Shown: in pieces, positions 35,864 through 45,443 of the stretch
Layout: each line of letters begins with the position of its first letter
Numbering within the stretch: position 1 is the first letter of the stretch
NCBI RefSeq assembly: GCF_004217315.1
Contig: NZ_SGWR01000005.1
Location: 124,001-188,000, forward strand
DNA length: 64,000 bases
Direction: 5' to 3'
Source: Corticibacter populi
GTDB lineage: Bacteria > Pseudomonadota > Gammaproteobacteria > Burkholderiales > Burkholderiaceae_C
Translations under genes and position numbers: made by a program
Notes under the pieces: generated by a model
What the model was told of the DNA's origin: nothing
Database searches by the model: none
Seen by the model: only the letters and a program-made list of their open reading frames with translations

Positions 35864-37261
35864 TTACCAGACCAGCACTTGCAGGTGCGCCGCCGCGGGC
35901 ACCGCCAGCGGTGCGCTGGCGCTGTCAGTGCCGAGCGTGGTCTGGCTGCCGGTGAGCGGGTCGTGCAGCGTCCCCTTGCTCACTCCGTTCAAGCGAACCG
36001 TGCCGCCCGAACGGCTCCAGAACATCCAGACCTTGCGCCCGTCATCCGGGCGTTGCCATGACACACTGTAGAGGTCGGCGGGGGCCTGGGCCAGTGCGGG
36101 AGGGGGCGCGGGCTGCAGCGTCGGCCCCGTCAGCTGCAGCAGCCGCTGCAGCGCCTCGTACACCGGCTTGGGTTGCCCCTGCAGGTCCAGCAGCCCATAG
36201 TGCTGGTCGCGCGCCGTGGCACGGCCATCGAGGTCCGAGAGCGCAAAGAGGAAAATGCGGTCGTAGTCGAGCGCGGCCATCAGTGCCAGCCGGCGCAGCA
36301 CATAGTCGGCCTGGCCATCCTGTCCGATGATGGACTGCGCCTCCTTGGGACCGTCATAGCTGGACCAGCCCCATTCGGTGGCCATGATGGCCGGCACGGC
36401 CTGCGCCCGCAATTGTTCGTTGATGATCTGGCTGCGCACGATGAAGTCGTTATCGGTGCGCACGTCGCCTTCAGGCTCCTGCGAGTAGGGGTGGTAGGCC
36501 GGGATGGCACCCAGCTGGCCAGCCCCCAGCTTGAAAAGTTCTTCCAGCATCAGGCCTTCGCGCCCGGACATCTGGCTGTAATAGGCCATGCCGGCCATCA
36601 GGATCGGCTTGCCGGGCGCCGCCGCGCGCAGGGAGGAGACACTGGCGGCCAGCAACTGGCCATAGCCGGCCGGGTCTGGCAGCGGTCGCCAGAATGGTGT
36701 GATGTTGGGTTCGTTCCAGACCTGCCAGGCATTCACCATCGGGTAGCGCTGCGCCAGCATCGCCATGCGCGCCGCGAACTCTCCGGGATCCTTCGGCGGG
36801 TACTGGTCGAGGTGGCTGGTCGTGCCAAGCGGGGCGCTGCTGGCAAACGGCGCGCTGCCAACCAGATAGAACACCGACTTGAGCTGTTCGCGGGCGAGGC
36901 TGTCGGTCAGTGCGTCGAGCTCTCCAAGCCGCAACTGGCCCTGTCTGGGCTCGTGGATGTCCCAGTGCAGGTCGACCCGCACCCATTCGAGCCCGAGTGC
37001 CTTCAGGCGCTGCATCTGCTGCAGATACTGCTGCGGCTCGAACCAGAGGAAATGCGCGTTGACGCCGAGAAAATCCTTCCAGACAAGGTCACGCGTGGCC
37101 TTGAGCGTCACGGGCGTGGCGCGCGCCGTCGGAGCCGGGGCCAGCAGTGCGAGCGCCAGACCGAGCAAGCCCAGGCTCAGACAGGCCATGGCATGGCGGC
37201 GCGGCATCGTCCCCGGACCATGGAGACGCCGCGGCCAGGAATGCAGAAAGGGAAACTTCAT
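35864..37261 (-). CDS. Secreted glycoside hydrolase, PslG-like (GH39-type)
   Basis: A 465-residue exported (beta/alpha)8-type hydrolase. Start ATG at 37261 with AAGGAG 7 bases upstream; the signal peptide (ACLSLGLLGLALALLAPAPTARA) ends near residue 48. The putative acid/base is E184 in QVWNEPNITPFW and the nucleophile E296 in ATEWGWSSYDG, 112 residues apart, nearly the spacing of the two catalytic glutamates of Pseudomonas PslG as I recall it. A C-terminal beta-sandwich-like region has VSWQRPDDGRKVWMFWSRSG. PslG-type enzymes trim the polymer during synthesis in the periplasm. Position between glycosyltransferase genes fits such a role. Confidence 0.85.
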   Translation of the reverse strand: MKFPFLHSWPRRLHGPGTMPRRHAMACLSLGLLGLALALLAPAPTARATPVTLKATRDLVWKDFLGVNAHFLWFEPQQYLQQMQRLKALGLEWVRVDLHWDIHEPRQGQLRLGELDALTDSLAREQLKSVFYLVGSAPFASSAPLGTTSHLDQYPPKDPGEFAARMAMLAQRYPMVNAWQVWNEPNITPFWRPLPDPAGYGQLLAASVSSLRAAAPGKPILMAGMAYYSQMSGREGLMLEELFKLGAGQLGAIPAYHPYSQEPEGDVRTDNDFIVRSQIINEQLRAQAVPAIMATEWGWSSYDGPKEAQSIIGQDGQADYVLRRLALMAALDYDRIFLFALSDLDGRATARDQHYGLLDLQGQPKPVYEALQRLLQLTGPTLQPAPPPALAQAPADLYSVSWQRPDDGRKVWMFWSRSGGTVRLNGVSKGTLHDPLTGSQTTLGTDSASAPLAVPAAAHLQVLVW

Positions 37262-37273
37262 CACCGGACTCCT

Positions 37274-38491
37274 TCAATCGTCTCGACGCATGTCATGGCG
37301 TGCCGCTTGGGCGTGGCGTGCCTGAAGGGTTTCGAACAGCTGCCGGAACTGCGCGGCAATTACCGGCCATGTGCGCTGCGCGCCAATCCGGGCGGCGTGG
37401 CCAGCCCAGCCCGCTGCCAGCGAGGGATTCGCCAGCCACTGCGTCAGTCGCTCTGCCAGTGCGGCGACGTCGCCCTGCGGATAGGTCAGGCCGTTGCCGC
37501 TGCTCACTTCCTCGGCGAAGGCGCGCGCATCGGAACTGATCACGCCACGCCCGCATGCATTGGCCCAGGACAGCGCACCACTGGTGCCCAGCATGCGTCC
37601 GAGCAGGGCCAGCTTTCTCGACTCCCGGTATGGCAAGGCCATGACGTGGTGTGTCTGGATGGCGGCGGCAATGTCGCGGGCCGGCAGATCCAGTTGCCAG
37701 TCGATGCAGTCGGTCAGGCCCAGTCGGAGAATGCGTGCACGCAGTTCGTCCAGGTAGGTGCCGTGCTGTGCGAATGCGGTCTCCGGCGCGGTGCCGCCCG
37801 CCAGCGTCAGCCGCAGATTGCCGGCATGGACATCCTGCCGTTGCCGCACCAACGCCATGGCGTCGAGCAGGTCTTCGATGCCCTTGCCGCGGTAGATGAA
37901 GCCGAAATAAAGCAGTTTCAGCGGCTCGTCCGGGCCGAACCCCGGCAGGGCCTGCGGGGTGATCGATGCGTTGCCGTGCGCGATGACCCGCACCCGTTCG
38001 GGCGGGATGCGCATGCGGGTGGCCAGGGCATGGCCTCCCATGTGCGTCAGCGTGATGCAGGCATCGAGCTGCCGGGCCAGTCGGCGTTCGGCCCGCAGCG
38101 TCCATGGATCGGCCAGCAATGTGGCCGCCTGTGGCCACGGGGCCGGCCAGCGCTGCGCCAATGACAGCGGAAACGGCAGATGCGCGGGGCGCCAGATCAG
38201 CCGTTCCGGATCATGCACCGTGGCACTGAGCGAGAGCTGCGGCTGCTGCCTGGCAAGCCAGCGCAGCGCATCGAATTCACTGTTGCGCCCGCCGCCGATC
38301 TCGGCGTGTACATGCGTGACCGTGTGCCAGGCGAAATCGCGCAGCCGCGCCGGCGCCTCGGCGGCCGGCGTGCCCTGCAGCGGCAGCGCGACCTCGGTGC
38401 CGCCGGCCCGCAGGGCGGCCACCAGTTGCGATGCGTAGTCGGCAATGCCGTTTTTCTCCGGCGGCAGCGGGGCAAGCAGGGCAATGCGCAT
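37274..38491 (-). CDS. Glycosyltransferase family 4 (third)
   Basis: A 405-residue GT-B transferase. N-terminal MRIALLAPLPPEKNGIADY loop (found in GT4 enzymes acting after the priming step), HVHAEIGGG, and donor domain LKLLYFGFIYRGKGIEDLLDAM, then MALPYRESRKLALLGRMLGT and GRGVISSDARAFAEEV. Its ATG overlaps the stop of the chain-length protein gene by one base (TGATG), so translation is coupled. The specificity is unknown. Confidence 0.88.
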   Translation of the reverse strand: MRIALLAPLPPEKNGIADYASQLVAALRAGGTEVALPLQGTPAAEAPARLRDFAWHTVTHVHAEIGGGRNSEFDALRWLARQQPQLSLSATVHDPERLIWRPAHLPFPLSLAQRWPAPWPQAATLLADPWTLRAERRLARQLDACITLTHMGGHALATRMRIPPERVRVIAHGNASITPQALPGFGPDEPLKLLYFGFIYRGKGIEDLLDAMALVRQRQDVHAGNLRLTLAGGTAPETAFAQHGTYLDELRARILRLGLTDCIDWQLDLPARDIAAAIQTHHVMALPYRESRKLALLGRMLGTSGALSWANACGRGVISSDARAFAEEVSSGNGLTYPQGDVAALAERLTQWLANPSLAAGWAGHAARIGAQRTWPVIAAQFRQLFETLQARHAQAARHDMRRDD

Positions 38492-40479
38492 CAGGCTGCA
38501 CTCCAGCGGCCGAGGATGCGCTGCACCCGTCGGGGCAGCGAGAAGGAATGCCGATTGAGGATGATGCCATCCACCCGGCCGAATGCCGTGCGCAGCAGGG
38601 ATAGCACTTGCGTGACCACTGGCAGCGTGGTTGCGCTGGCTTGCACAACCAGCACGATGACGTCGGCGCGTTGTAGCCGCGGGAAGGCCTGGTCATCGCT
38701 GAGCAGGTGGGGCACGGTCAACAGCCGCACCTGACCTGCCGCTGGCGCCTGCTGCTCGTTGAGCAGGACCTGCAGCCCGCGTGCCTCGAGGGCGCGTTTG
38801 AGAAAGTGCGCGACGAACTGCGTTCCTTCTCCCCTGGCGGCGGAGGTGAAGGCGACCGTGACGCCTTGCGTGGCGACGTTGCGCAGCGGCAGCAGGTTGT
38901 AAAGCCGCGAGAGGCTGGCAATGAAGACATTGTCCGGATGCCAGGGCGACTCGCCCAGATCTTCCAGCGTGGCCCAGACAGGCACGCCCAGACGCTGCTC
39001 CAGGCCATCGGCATCGTGGATGCGTTGGTCGAGCAGATAGCAGAGGTAAATGGCCAGGCAGCCGACGGCGATGCCGGCGGGCAGCGCCATCAGCAGGATC
39101 AGCAGGCTCTTGGGAAACACCCGGCTGCGGTTGATGGTGGCGGCCTCGATGATGGCGACATTGCTGATCTGGTTGAGGTCGAGTTCGCGGTCGATGCGGG
39201 CCTTCTCGACATTGGCGGCATAGAGCGCGTAGCTTTTCTCCGCGTTGTCCAGTTCCATGGACAGGCGCAGGATTTCCGGCTCCTGGGCTTGCACGTCGAG
39301 ACGCTGCTGCCGCAAGGACTCGATCTGTTCCTGGTAATCGGCGATCTGGCCGACCAGCCGGCTGTCCTGCAGTTCGGCATCGACGATGTCCTGCGCCAGT
39401 TTGGAAACGATGCTGTTGGGCGCGACATTGCGCGAGCGTTCCAGCCGCTCGTTGTGCTGCTCGATGAGCTGCCGCATGGCGGTGATCTGCGCGTCGATGT
39501 CCTGCACCGGTGGCGCCTCTTCGGTGTAGGTGCGCAGCAGCCGGGCTCGGCTCTGCTCCAACTCGTTGAGTTTGAGCTTGAGGTCCTGCTGTGTCGGGTT
39601 CAGGCTGATCTCGCGCTCGGTGATGACCTCGCGCGGCTGCTTGCGCAACTCCGCGCGCGCATCGACCAGCAAGCGCTGGATGCCGGCACGGTCATTGGTC
39701 TTGCTGAGCAGGTCCTCATTGAGGCGGTTGATCTGCACGGTCAGGCTCTCGAGCCGCTCGGCAGTGCTCACGGCCTTGAGCTGGCGCAGCCGCTCCAGCC
39801 GCTCGCTCTTGAGCGTGGCGATGCGTTCGGCGGCCTTGTCGGCTTCCTGCTCATAGAAACCGTGGAGGCTGTTGCGGCTGAGGGCCTCGGTCCGGTCTTG
39901 CAGGTAGGCATCGACCCAGGCCCTGACGACTTCCTGGGCGATGACGGGATCGTCCCAGCGGAAGCGGATCTCCATCACCGCGGAGCCCGGCTCATGGCTG
40001 ACCGACATGTTCTTCAGGAGCCGCTTGGCCAGGCGGTCGACCACGGGCTGGTCCTCGACCAGGCCCAACAGTATCAGCAGATCGCGCAACCGTTCGAGCA
40101 ACCAGCCCGAAGCGGCACCGATGTGGTGTTTGATGGTGCGCCAGAATCCCCGGGGCGGCGCATCCTGCATGCGTTCCAGGTAGTACTGCGCCACCGTCCG
40201 CGAGATCGGACCGCCGGTGAACATCTTCTCCTCATCCAGGATGGGGTCGCGCTGGGTGACGGGCGAAAAGATGGTCTGGCGGTCCGCTGCCTCGATCGGC
40301 AGCGTGGTGTTCTCGCGGCCCGGCTTGATCAGCAGGCGCGCCTGCGACTCGTAGCGCGAGGGCAGAAGAAAGGCGGCGAGCACGGCCATCAGCATGGTCA
40401 GTGCGCAGGCCCACAGGAATTCGCGCCGGTAGATGAAGAACAGCCGGACGAGGTCGCGCAGGGATCGGATGGTGATCAT
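38491..40479 (-). CDS. Wzc-like polysaccharide co-polymerase with degenerate kinase domain
   Basis: A 662-residue inner-membrane protein. Order: cytoplasmic start, first membrane helix (about 22-42), Wzz-type periplasmic domain with long coiled coils (about 200-440), second helix (about 453-481), then a cytoplasmic domain resembling a BY-kinase/ParA fold. In that domain the Walker A region reads FTSAARGEGTQFVAHFL (near residue 545): the Lys-Ser/Thr of the usual GEGKST is missing, and no tyrosine-rich tail exists. It probably sets chain length and contacts the Wza-like exporter but cannot phosphorylate. The start overlaps the Wza-like stop (ATGA). Confidence 0.88.
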   Translation of the reverse strand: MITIRSLRDLVRLFFIYRREFLWACALTMLMAVLAAFLLPSRYESQARLLIKPGRENTTLPIEAADRQTIFSPVTQRDPILDEEKMFTGGPISRTVAQYYLERMQDAPPRGFWRTIKHHIGAASGWLLERLRDLLILLGLVEDQPVVDRLAKRLLKNMSVSHEPGSAVMEIRFRWDDPVIAQEVVRAWVDAYLQDRTEALSRNSLHGFYEQEADKAAERIATLKSERLERLRQLKAVSTAERLESLTVQINRLNEDLLSKTNDRAGIQRLLVDARAELRKQPREVITEREISLNPTQQDLKLKLNELEQSRARLLRTYTEEAPPVQDIDAQITAMRQLIEQHNERLERSRNVAPNSIVSKLAQDIVDAELQDSRLVGQIADYQEQIESLRQQRLDVQAQEPEILRLSMELDNAEKSYALYAANVEKARIDRELDLNQISNVAIIEAATINRSRVFPKSLLILLMALPAGIAVGCLAIYLCYLLDQRIHDADGLEQRLGVPVWATLEDLGESPWHPDNVFIASLSRLYNLLPLRNVATQGVTVAFTSAARGEGTQFVAHFLKRALEARGLQVLLNEQQAPAAGQVRLLTVPHLLSDDQAFPRLQRADVIVLVVQASATTLPVVTQVLSLLRTAFGRVDGIILNRHSFSLPRRVQRILGRWSAA

Positions 40480-41276
40480 TGTTGCGGCCAGTTGATGGTG
40501 CTGTTCGACGAGCTTCGGTTCAACTCGTAGTTGAAGCCCAGGCCAATGGCCTTGGAGATCGGAATCAGCCGGGTGAAGTACATGTCGACGGCTTCGACGG
40601 CGTTGCCGATGCCGGACTTGGGCACGTAGAGCACATCACCGCGCTGCAGGGCGATGACGGGCCGGTCGGGTTCGGTGAGCAGGTTGGCCAGGCTGAAGAA
40701 GTACAGCTGGTACTTGCCATCATCGCCCTCGCGAAGCAGCGCAACGTTGCGTGTGTCGGCCGTGGGCAGCACGCCACCCGAGGCCAGGATGGCCTGCTCC
40801 ACGGAACCGGCACCGGCCAGGTCGAAGAAGGCCGGATTGGGGACCGCTCCGCCGACGAAGACCTTGTTGCCCGGGGCAATGGCGATGTTCACGGTGACCT
40901 GTGGCTGGCGGTAGATGCGGGCATAGCGTTCGGTGATGTCGCCAGCGAGCGCCTCGGGCGTCTTCCCGGCCGCCTGTACCTTGCCGACGAAGGGCATGGA
41001 AAAGGCGCCATCGGGCTGCACCACGAACAGGGTCATGTCATCACTCTCGGCGGGCTCCTGGGCATCTCGCACGATGCGCAGCGTGTCACCGGGATGGATG
41101 CGCACGACGGGTGCCGTCAGCTCGGCCAGGGTGTGCACTTGCGCATGGCGTTGCTCCAGCAACTGCGCATCCGGCAGGGCTATGGTCGCTGGCGTGCTGC
41201 AGCCCGCCATCAGTGCAGCCATGCCGGGCAGTGCCATTGCCAGTGTCAGCTTGAGCGTGCGCAGGCACGAAGGCAT
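40476..41276 (-). CDS. Wza-like polysaccharide export lipoprotein
   Basis: A 266-residue lipoprotein with lipobox LMAGC (Cys about 26 from the ATG at 41276). It has the Poly_export domain (RIHPGDTLRIVRDAQE, DDMTLFVVQPDGAFSMPFVGKV, YARIYRQPQVTVNIAI) and one SLBB-type repeat (NKVFVGGAVPNPAFFDLAG, ILASGGVLPTADTRNV). It forms or caps the outer-membrane export channel. An ATG at 41372 would leave only 5 bp to the previous gene but gives a 57-residue pre-lipobox segment, so the shorter start is preferred. No strong ribosome site is seen for either. Confidence 0.9.
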   Translation of the reverse strand: MPSCLRTLKLTLAMALPGMAALMAGCSTPATIALPDAQLLEQRHAQVHTLAELTAPVVRIHPGDTLRIVRDAQEPAESDDMTLFVVQPDGAFSMPFVGKVQAAGKTPEALAGDITERYARIYRQPQVTVNIAIAPGNKVFVGGAVPNPAFFDLAGAGSVEQAILASGGVLPTADTRNVALLREGDDGKYQLYFFSLANLLTEPDRPVIALQRGDVLYVPKSGIGNAVEAVDMYFTRLIPISKAIGLGFNYELNRSSSNSTINWPQQ

Positions 41277-41377
41277 GGACAGCAGGAACCGTCGCAGTGA
41301 TTCCGTCGAGGACGGATTCCGCGTTTGGCAGTGGGAACGTGCCGGGGCGCGATGATTGGAATGTGCGGGCATGCGGT

Positions 41378-42325
41378 TCAGCCAGTTCGTTGATCGGACC
41401 CGGCAACTGCAGGACGGCGCCAGTAGTTGCCAAACATGCTGATGTGCGGCTTGAGCGAAGCTGGCAGCCATTTCTCCATATGTCCCAGCCGGTAGCCCAC
41501 CAGTTTCAACCCGCTGCGCAGCAACGCTTCGGGAAGGCGGTGGAGCTGGTGGGAATTTTTGAGCATCTCCAGTTCGGATATCACATACCGCCGGCCTTCA
41601 CCACCGGCGGCGCCGAAGGCGTCGCGGATCCAACCTTCCCGTCCATAGAAGACGCCGATGTCGAAGTAGCGCTTGAATTCCTGCAGCAGCGTGTAGTCGT
41701 GGGAATGGTACACACAGGCCGAGGCGGCATAGCGTACGGCATAGCCGGCCATCAGCAGGCGCGCGGCCAGGTAGGCATCCTCGCTGCCGATGACGTCCGC
41801 GGGAAAACCGCCGACGGCGTCCATGGCCGCGTGCCGGTATGCACAGAAGGCATCGGAGCTGAAGCAGGTCTTGATGCCCAGCCGGGGCGCATCGGAGAGC
41901 CGCTTGGTCTGCGATTGCGCCGGGTAGTTGAAGGCGCGCGCATGGACGGCCAGCAGATCGGCACCGGCATGCGGCAGTTGCCTGCCATAGGCAGCACCAA
42001 TGTCTGGTGCGCCATCGAGTTCGGCCAGCAGATGGGCAAAGCTGTGCGGATCGGCCGGTACGGCATCCTGCGTCATGTAGATCAGCGCATCGGCATCGGT
42101 CTGCTCGCTGGCCCAGCGCCTCGTGCCGCCATGATTGAACCGACTGGCGTCGATCACGCGCACGTCCGCTCCCCAGGCGCGCAGCCTGGGCACGGTGGCA
42201 TCGCTTGAGCTGCTGTCGACCACCAGCACATGATCGGGTTGCCGGGTCTGCAGCTCAAGCGCGGCCAACAGCGCGTCGAGATAGGGCTCGGCGTTGCGGG
42301 TCGGGATGATCAGGGTCGTGCGCAT
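41378..42325 (-). CDS. Glycosyltransferase family 2 (rhamnosyltransferase-like)
   Basis: A 315-residue GT-A inverting transferase: TLIIPTRNAEPYLDALLAAL at the N-terminus, VVDSSSSDATV, then the FNHGGTRRWASEQ and YMTQDAVP (DxD-like) segments characteristic of WcaE/RfbN-type rhamnosyltransferases, and GSEDAYLAARLLMAGYAVRY. The ATG at 42325 has AGGA about 9 bases upstream; longer readings lie within the preceding gene's tail. It follows manC by 19 bp. Confidence 0.9.
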   Translation of the reverse strand: MRTTLIIPTRNAEPYLDALLAALELQTRQPDHVLVVDSSSSDATVPRLRAWGADVRVIDASRFNHGGTRRWASEQTDADALIYMTQDAVPADPHSFAHLLAELDGAPDIGAAYGRQLPHAGADLLAVHARAFNYPAQSQTKRLSDAPRLGIKTCFSSDAFCAYRHAAMDAVGGFPADVIGSEDAYLAARLLMAGYAVRYAASACVYHSHDYTLLQEFKRYFDIGVFYGREGWIRDAFGAAGGEGRRYVISELEMLKNSHQLHRLPEALLRSGLKLVGYRLGHMEKWLPASLKPHISMFGNYWRRPAVAGSDQRTG

Positions 42326-42344
42326 GTGGCGATGTCCTGCGCAA

Positions 42345-43822
42345 TTATGGCGAAGGCGCGTCGGATGATGTGGCGGGCGCCACGCGGCCGTAGACGTCAT
42401 CGAAGCGGACGATGTCGTCCTCGCCCAGGTATTCCCCGCTTTGCACCTCGATCATCACCAGGTCGATCACGCCCGGATTGCTGAGGCGGTGATGCTGGCC
42501 GGCCTTGATGAAGGTCGACTCGTTGGTGTCGAGCAGGAACTCGCGCTCGCCATTGACCACCCGTGCCATGCCGCTGACGACGATCCAGTGTTCGCTGCGG
42601 TGATGGTGCATTTGCAGCGACAGCGAGGCTCCGGGCTTGACCACGATGCGCTTGATCTTGAAGCGCGGGCCTTCCTCGATGACGCTGTAGGTGCCCCATG
42701 GCCGGTTGACGGTGCGGTGCAGCCGGTAGGCGTCGTGCTGGCGTTGCTTGAGCGTCTCGGTGATGCGCTTGACATCCTGGCTTCGGCGCGCATCGGCGAT
42801 CAGCAGCGCATCGGGCGTGTCGACGACGATCAGGTCGGTGATGCCCACTGCGCCGACGAGCCGTTCGGGCGCGTCGATGAAGCAGTCCTCGACATCGATG
42901 AGCACCGTCTCGCCCACGCTCTGGTTGCCATCCGCGTCGCGGGGATAGAGCTCGCGCATGCTGGTCCATGAGCCAATGTCGTTCCAGCCCGGGTCGCAGG
43001 GCACCACGACCACCCGCTGTGAGCGTTCCATGAGCGCGTAATCGATCGAGATGTCGGGGGCCTGGGCAAATGCCGCTGGTGCCAGTTCGACATGGCTGCT
43101 GCCGGCACCCTGCATGCAAGGTGCCTGCGCGAGGCTTTGTCCGGCTGCCTCCAGGACATCCGGGGCATGTTCGGCCAGTTCGGCGAGCACGGCGGCAGCG
43201 CGAAAGCAGAACATGCCCGCGTTCCAGAGGTGCCGGCCGTCCAGCAGGTATTGCTGTGCGGTGGCTTCATCGGGTTTTTCCGTGAACCGCACCACATGCC
43301 GCGCGGCGGCTTCGCCATCGAGCGCATCGCCGGTTTCGATGTAGCCATAGCCTATCTCGGCGTATTGCGGCTGGATGCCGAAGGTGACCAGCCAGTCTTG
43401 CTGCGCCGCCTCACAGGCTTGCTGCACAGCGGCGGCAAAGGCCGGCTGATCGTCGATCAGGTGGTCGGCCGGCAGCACCAGCAGCAGCGCCTCGTCACCA
43501 TGCAGTTGTTGCACGCGCAGGGCGGCCGCCGCAATGGCCGGCGCAGTGTTTCGGCCCTGGGGTTCGAGCAGGTAATCGAACTGCAGCCGCGCGGCGACGG
43601 GGAGTTGGCGGAACTCGTCCTGCGTGCTGAAGTACAGGTCCTTGCCGGTGACGACCAGAACCTGTTCGACGCCGGTGAGGGCGGCCGCGCGCAGCAGTGT
43701 CTTCTGCAACAGGCTTTGGCCATCGGGCAGGGTCATGAAGGGCTTGGGGCGGGCCTGGCGTGAGACCGGCCAAAGGCGCGTGCCCGAGCCTCCGGCAATG
43801 ATGCAGGGAATCAGAATCGGCA

Positions 43823-43823
<1 letters not shown>
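42345..43823 (-). CDS. manC: Mannose-1-phosphate guanylyltransferase / mannose-6-phosphate isomerase
   Basis: A 492-residue bifunctional type II PMI enzyme making GDP-mannose. N-terminal nucleotidyltransferase domain with IIAGGSGTRLWPVSR, RPKPFM and FTEKP; C-terminal cupin isomerase domain with RPWGTY, VKPGASLSLQMHHHRSEHW and YLGEDDIVRFDDVYGR. The start is GTG at 43823, preceded by GGAGG at ideal distance and overlapping the TAG stop of wcaJ by one base; a longer reading has no such support. With algC it forms the complete route from mannose-6-phosphate to GDP-mannose, showing that mannose (or a derivative) is in the polymer. Confidence 0.95.
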
Positions 43824-45256
<1,433 letters not shown>

Positions 45257-45260
45257 GGGT

Positions 45261-45292
45261 ATCGATTGGCTTTGTGGAAGTGCCAAATCGAT
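45261..45292 (-). promoter_or_regulatory. Leader inverted repeat just before the exopolysaccharide operon start
   Basis: ATCGATTGGC (45261-45270) and GCCAAATCGAT (45282-45292) pair with one bulged base around an 11-base loop, ending 4 bases before the wcaJ start codon. In the mRNA this hairpin would cover the ribosome-binding region. The adjacent ATTTTA (45295-45300) reads TAAAAT on the minus strand and could be the -10 box, in which case the repeat may be an operator at the start site. Confidence 0.45.
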
Positions 45293-45331
45293 GCATTTTA
45301 GGTGTGATGTCCAGAGTTCAGGTTGCCAAAT

Positions 45332-45346
45332 TGCTGCAATGCAGCA
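45332..45346. promoter_or_regulatory. Palindrome upstream of the exopolysaccharide operon
   Basis: TGCTGCA-A-TGCAGCA is a perfect 7-bp inverted repeat around one base, about 75 bp before wcaJ and upstream of the presumed promoter. It has the size of a regulator site; the regulator is unknown. The whole gap (45257-45443) contains no gene. Confidence 0.4.
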
Positions 45347-45443
45347 CAGGAAGTCTCTGATTGACCACATGTTTGCCTTGTTTGACATTCCCGGCCCTGT
45401 GGGTAGGCCTGACGCCAGTGCAGGCGTCCTGTTCCAGGTTGGA

